A stretch of 7,648 nt of DNA. Source: Methylacidiphilum caldifontis (GTDB lineage: Bacteria; Verrucomicrobiota; Verrucomicrobiia; Methylacidiphilales; CAMAQI01). Positions within the stretch are counted from its first letter, which is position 1, and each line of letters opens with the position of its first letter. Of the stretch, positions 5,299 to 7,648 are shown piece after piece. Below the pieces are notes generated by a model, which worked only from the letters and a program-made list of their open reading frames with translations, did not search any database and was not told the origin of the DNA. The position numbers were made by a program, and so were the translations under genes. The stretch is taken from assembly GCA_945860255.1 (NCBI GenBank), contig CAMAQI010000110.1:1-7648 (forward strand), in the 5' to 3' direction.

Positions 5299-7648
5299 AC
5301 AACTTTGGTGCAATACTTCTCGCCACTGGCTCCACAACAGTTCTTAAACTTCTTCGTAGGATCAATCGGACAGGCATCATTACGACCGAGCTTTGGGCCT
5401 TGTCGACGAATCGGAAGGGTCAACTCAACAGGGGGCTTCTCTGTTTTTGGAGCCTCAGGATCAACTCCCCCGAGTGAATTGTGCGGTTGGTCGATCGATT
5501 CAAAAATCAATTTTTGCGGGATCGAAGCCAACATCTTTTGGATCTCCATGATAGCGGCACTTGATTTAAATAGGTTCGAGTTGATATCCGATTTAATCAG
5601 CCCCATTAAATCTTGGAACAAGGTAAAGGCCTCTTGTTTGTACTCGATTAACGGATCTTTCTGTCCATAGGCACGAAGCCCAACGCTCGTCCTCAAACCA
5701 TCCATCGAGAAAAGATGTTCCTGCCAAAGTTTATCGACCGAGGTGAGAATCAAAGAGCGTTCCATTTGATAAATGAAATCACTGTTTTCCGATTTTACTT
5801 TAAGATCATAGGCCTCTTTGACTTTCGCCAAAACCTGCTTTGCAATCTCTTCTGAGGGCAGGTTCCAATCAAAGTCCTCTTTTCGACAACCGATCGGAAA
5901 ATGAAGGGCAACCCAACCCATGAAACTGTCAGGATCGGCTTCACTCCCACTGAGACGCTCTTCTGCGTTCAGAAGAATGACCTCTTCAACGATCTCAAAG
6001 AGCGATTCACGTGGATTCTCCGTTTCTAAAACATCGGTACGGAATCCATAAACAACATTTCGCTGTTGATTCATGACATCGTCGTACTGAAGAGTATGCT
6101 TTCGCATCATGTAGTTTCGTTGCTCAACCCGCTTCTGAGCCGATTCAACGGCTTTATTGAGCCAAGGATGCTCAAGCTCTTCATCATCTTCCATTCCAAA
6201 TTTCGTCATCCAATTACTTAAACGACGGGAATCACCAAAGTTTCTCATCAAATCATCTTCAAAGGAGATAAAAAACTGAGTCTCTCCAGGATCCCCTTGA
6301 CGAGCGCAACGTCCGCGAAGCTGACGATCAATGCGGCGTGATTCGTGACGTTCTGTTCCAATGACATAAAGTCCTCCGACCTCAGCAACCCCTGCCCCGA
6401 GCTTAATATCGGTTCCACGACCGGCCATGTTGGTGGCGATGGTCACCGCAGACTTCTGTCCCGCGCGGGCGACAATCTCGGCCTCCTGTTGGTGATATTT
6501 GGCATTCAAAACATTATGAATGATATTCTCACGTTTCAACATTCGGGAAAGAAGCTCGGAGGTTTCGACGGAGATCGTTCCGACCAAAATCGGTTGTCCC
6601 TTTTCATTCCTCTCTTTGATCCGCTTGACGATCGCATTAAATTTCGAACGTCGGGTTTTGAAAATGCTATCGTTGACATCAATTCGAACGCAATTTTTAT
6701 GCGTCGGAATCACGATCACATCGAGTTTGTAAATATCGTGAAACTCATTCGCTTCGGTTTCGGCGGTTCCCGTCATTCCTGATAGCTTCAAATAAAGACG
6801 GAAATAGTTTTGAATCGTGATCGTCGCCAACGTTTGCGACTCACGATCGATATGAACCCCCTCTTTCGCTTCAATCGCTTGATGCAACCCATCACTCCAA
6901 CGACGTCCGGGCATCATACGACCCGTGAACTCATCGACGATCATCACTTTGTTCTCTTGGACAACGTAATGAACATCTTTTTCAAATAAACAAAAGGCCC
7001 GCAACAGCTGGGTAATATTATGAACCCGTTGGCTCGTCTCTTCGTATTCCGATTGAGCCTCTGCCTTTTGCTTCTCACGCTCTTCAATGCTCAGTGCTGC
7101 ATGGGCATCAATTTCATGATATCGAGTCAGAAGATCCGGCAAGGTAAAGGCATCCGGATTGGTTGGATTAAGAAAATGACGGCCTTTTTCACTGATATCC
7201 ACTTCGCTCGATTTCTCCTCAATCGTGAAATAGGCCTCTTCCTTAATTTTGTACAAATCGGAACGCCGTGGATCGTTATACATCGAAAGCTCGGCATCTT
7301 CAACCGCACGGAGAAGATCTGCATCCTCTAACAATTTCATCAACTGCTTATTTCGAGGCATCGTCAGTTTGATCTTAAAAAGGAGTCGTCCGATCTCGGA
7401 GAGCTCTTTTTTCTCCTCCTGCATCTTTTTCGCTTCCATCGCCCAACGGGTACATTCAATATTCTGTTGGTGAACGAGCTTATCGACAGGGGATCGATAA
7501 CGATCGTATTGATGGGTGCTCACGGTCACAGGGCCGGAAATAATCAGCGGCGTCCGAGCCTCATCAATCAAGATACTATCGACTTCATCAATAATCGCAT
7601 AGGCATGTCCCCGTTGAACCTGTTCCTCTTTACGAGTCGCCATTCCGT
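5292..7648 (-). CDS. secA: Protein translocase ATPase SecA, lacking only the N-terminal part (beyond window)
   Basis: SecA is the cytoplasmic/peripheral ATPase that pushes unfolded preproteins through SecYEG. The frame runs off the window end; 783 residues follow an internal Met at 7643, preceded by a Gly codon that fits the usual ...RDNGMATRKEEQV context. By comparison with E. coli, about 190 residues including Walker A are missing upstream. In this numbering, Walker B is DEVDSILIDEARTP from 19. The preprotein-binding region follows, with a segment at about 58-130 some 65-70 residues longer than in E. coli. FTGRMMPGRRWSDGLHQ is near 240, and the second nucleotide domain has TNMAGRGTDI and ERHESRRIDRQLRGRCARQG (Cys446). 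The scaffold and wing domains follow (YDDVMNQQR, DKLWQEHLFSMDGLR). A linker leads to a C-terminal zinc-type motif, GRNDACPIDPTKKFKNCCG at 753-771, in which the second cysteine is Ile760. It ends in TAG and is followed after 61 bases by the rpoN upstream start. Confidence 0.97.
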   Translation of the reverse strand, partial: GMATRKEEQVQRGHAYAIIDEVDSILIDEARTPLIISGPVTVSTHQYDRYRSPVDKLVHQQNIECTRWAMEAKKMQEEKKELSEIGRLLFKIKLTMPRNKQLMKLLEDADLLRAVEDAELSMYNDPRRSDLYKIKEEAYFTIEEKSSEVDISEKGRHFLNPTNPDAFTLPDLLTRYHEIDAHAALSIEEREKQKAEAQSEYEETSQRVHNITQLLRAFCLFEKDVHYVVQENKVMIVDEFTGRMMPGRRWSDGLHQAIEAKEGVHIDRESQTLATITIQNYFRLYLKLSGMTGTAETEANEFHDIYKLDVIVIPTHKNCVRIDVNDSIFKTRRSKFNAIVKRIKERNEKGQPILVGTISVETSELLSRMLKRENIIHNVLNAKYHQQEAEIVARAGQKSAVTIATNMAGRGTDIKLGAGVAEVGGLYVIGTERHESRRIDRQLRGRCARQGDPGETQFFISFEDDLMRNFGDSRRLSNWMTKFGMEDDEELEHPWLNKAVESAQKRVEQRNYMMRKHTLQYDDVMNQQRNVVYGFRTDVLETENPRESLFEIVEEVILLNAEERLSGSEADPDSFMGWVALHFPIGCRKEDFDWNLPSEEIAKQVLAKVKEAYDLKVKSENSDFIYQMERSLILTSVDKLWQEHLFSMDGLRTSVGLRAYGQKDPLIEYKQEAFTLFQDLMGLIKSDINSNLFKSSAAIMEIQKMLASIPQKLIFESIDQPHNSLGGVDPEAPKTEKPPVELTLPIRRQGPKLGRNDACPIDPTKKFKNCCGASGEKYCTKVVL

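Noticed and set aside
5287..5670. 127-codon plus-strand frame opposite the secA 3' end
   Set aside because: It is antisense to conserved SecA C-terminal sequence, with no recognisable protein features or supporting promoter.
6345..6782. 145-codon plus-strand frame opposite secA
   Set aside because: It is antisense to the SecA second nucleotide domain; glycine/aspartate-rich stretches reflect the complement of conserved codons.

Overview
This window is chromosomal housekeeping DNA. It holds four recognisable genes and one unrecognised lipoprotein gene, in two convergent groups. The proteins suggest a Gram-negative (two-membrane) bacterium, most likely in the PVC group and perhaps Verrucomicrobiota-like. 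The evidence is a SecA with a long extra segment in its preprotein-binding region and the variant motif GRCARQGDPG, a periplasmic SurA-type chaperone, and a sigma-54 of the MQQSL...LQAPALEL...NPVLEE style. The taxonomic placement is inference from remembered family patterns, not a search. There are no mobile elements, CRISPR arrays, tRNA or rRNA genes, and no gene-free stretch longer than about 120 bases.

Left arm, plus strand: the 3' two thirds of mfd (transcription-repair coupling factor, cut by the window edge) overlaps by 34 bases a surA-like gene for a periplasmic peptidyl-prolyl isomerase/chaperone. After 109 bases containing small inverted repeats comes a 165-residue lipoprotein gene of unknown function. 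Right arm, minus strand: secA (5' end beyond the window) is followed by rpoN (sigma-54). The arms meet tail to tail at about 3797-3829 with only weak AT-rich hairpins between them.

The most interesting region is the start of rpoN. A very good -24/-12 (sigma-54-type) promoter, read on the minus strand, lies in the short secA-rpoN gap. It is spaced to give a leader of about 26 bases before an ATG that opens the rpoN frame, which suggests that sigma-54 controls its own gene. That frame is interrupted after 18 codons by an in-frame TAA, directly followed by ATG and then the conserved MQQSL part of sigma-54 Region I. The gene therefore appears either to carry a nonsense change (one C-to-T step from CAA), or to be translated by reinitiation or from an internal start, giving a sigma-54 with a shortened Region I.

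A second oddity is the zinc-binding tail of SecA. The usual C-x-C pair has become C-P-I, so one of the expected ligands is missing.

Functional links: SecA drives export through SecYEG, SurA handles exported outer-membrane proteins in the periplasm, and the lipoprotein is an exported envelope protein. Mfd and RpoN both act on RNA polymerase. The window shows no complete novel system; the unusual features are regulatory and at the level of single residues.
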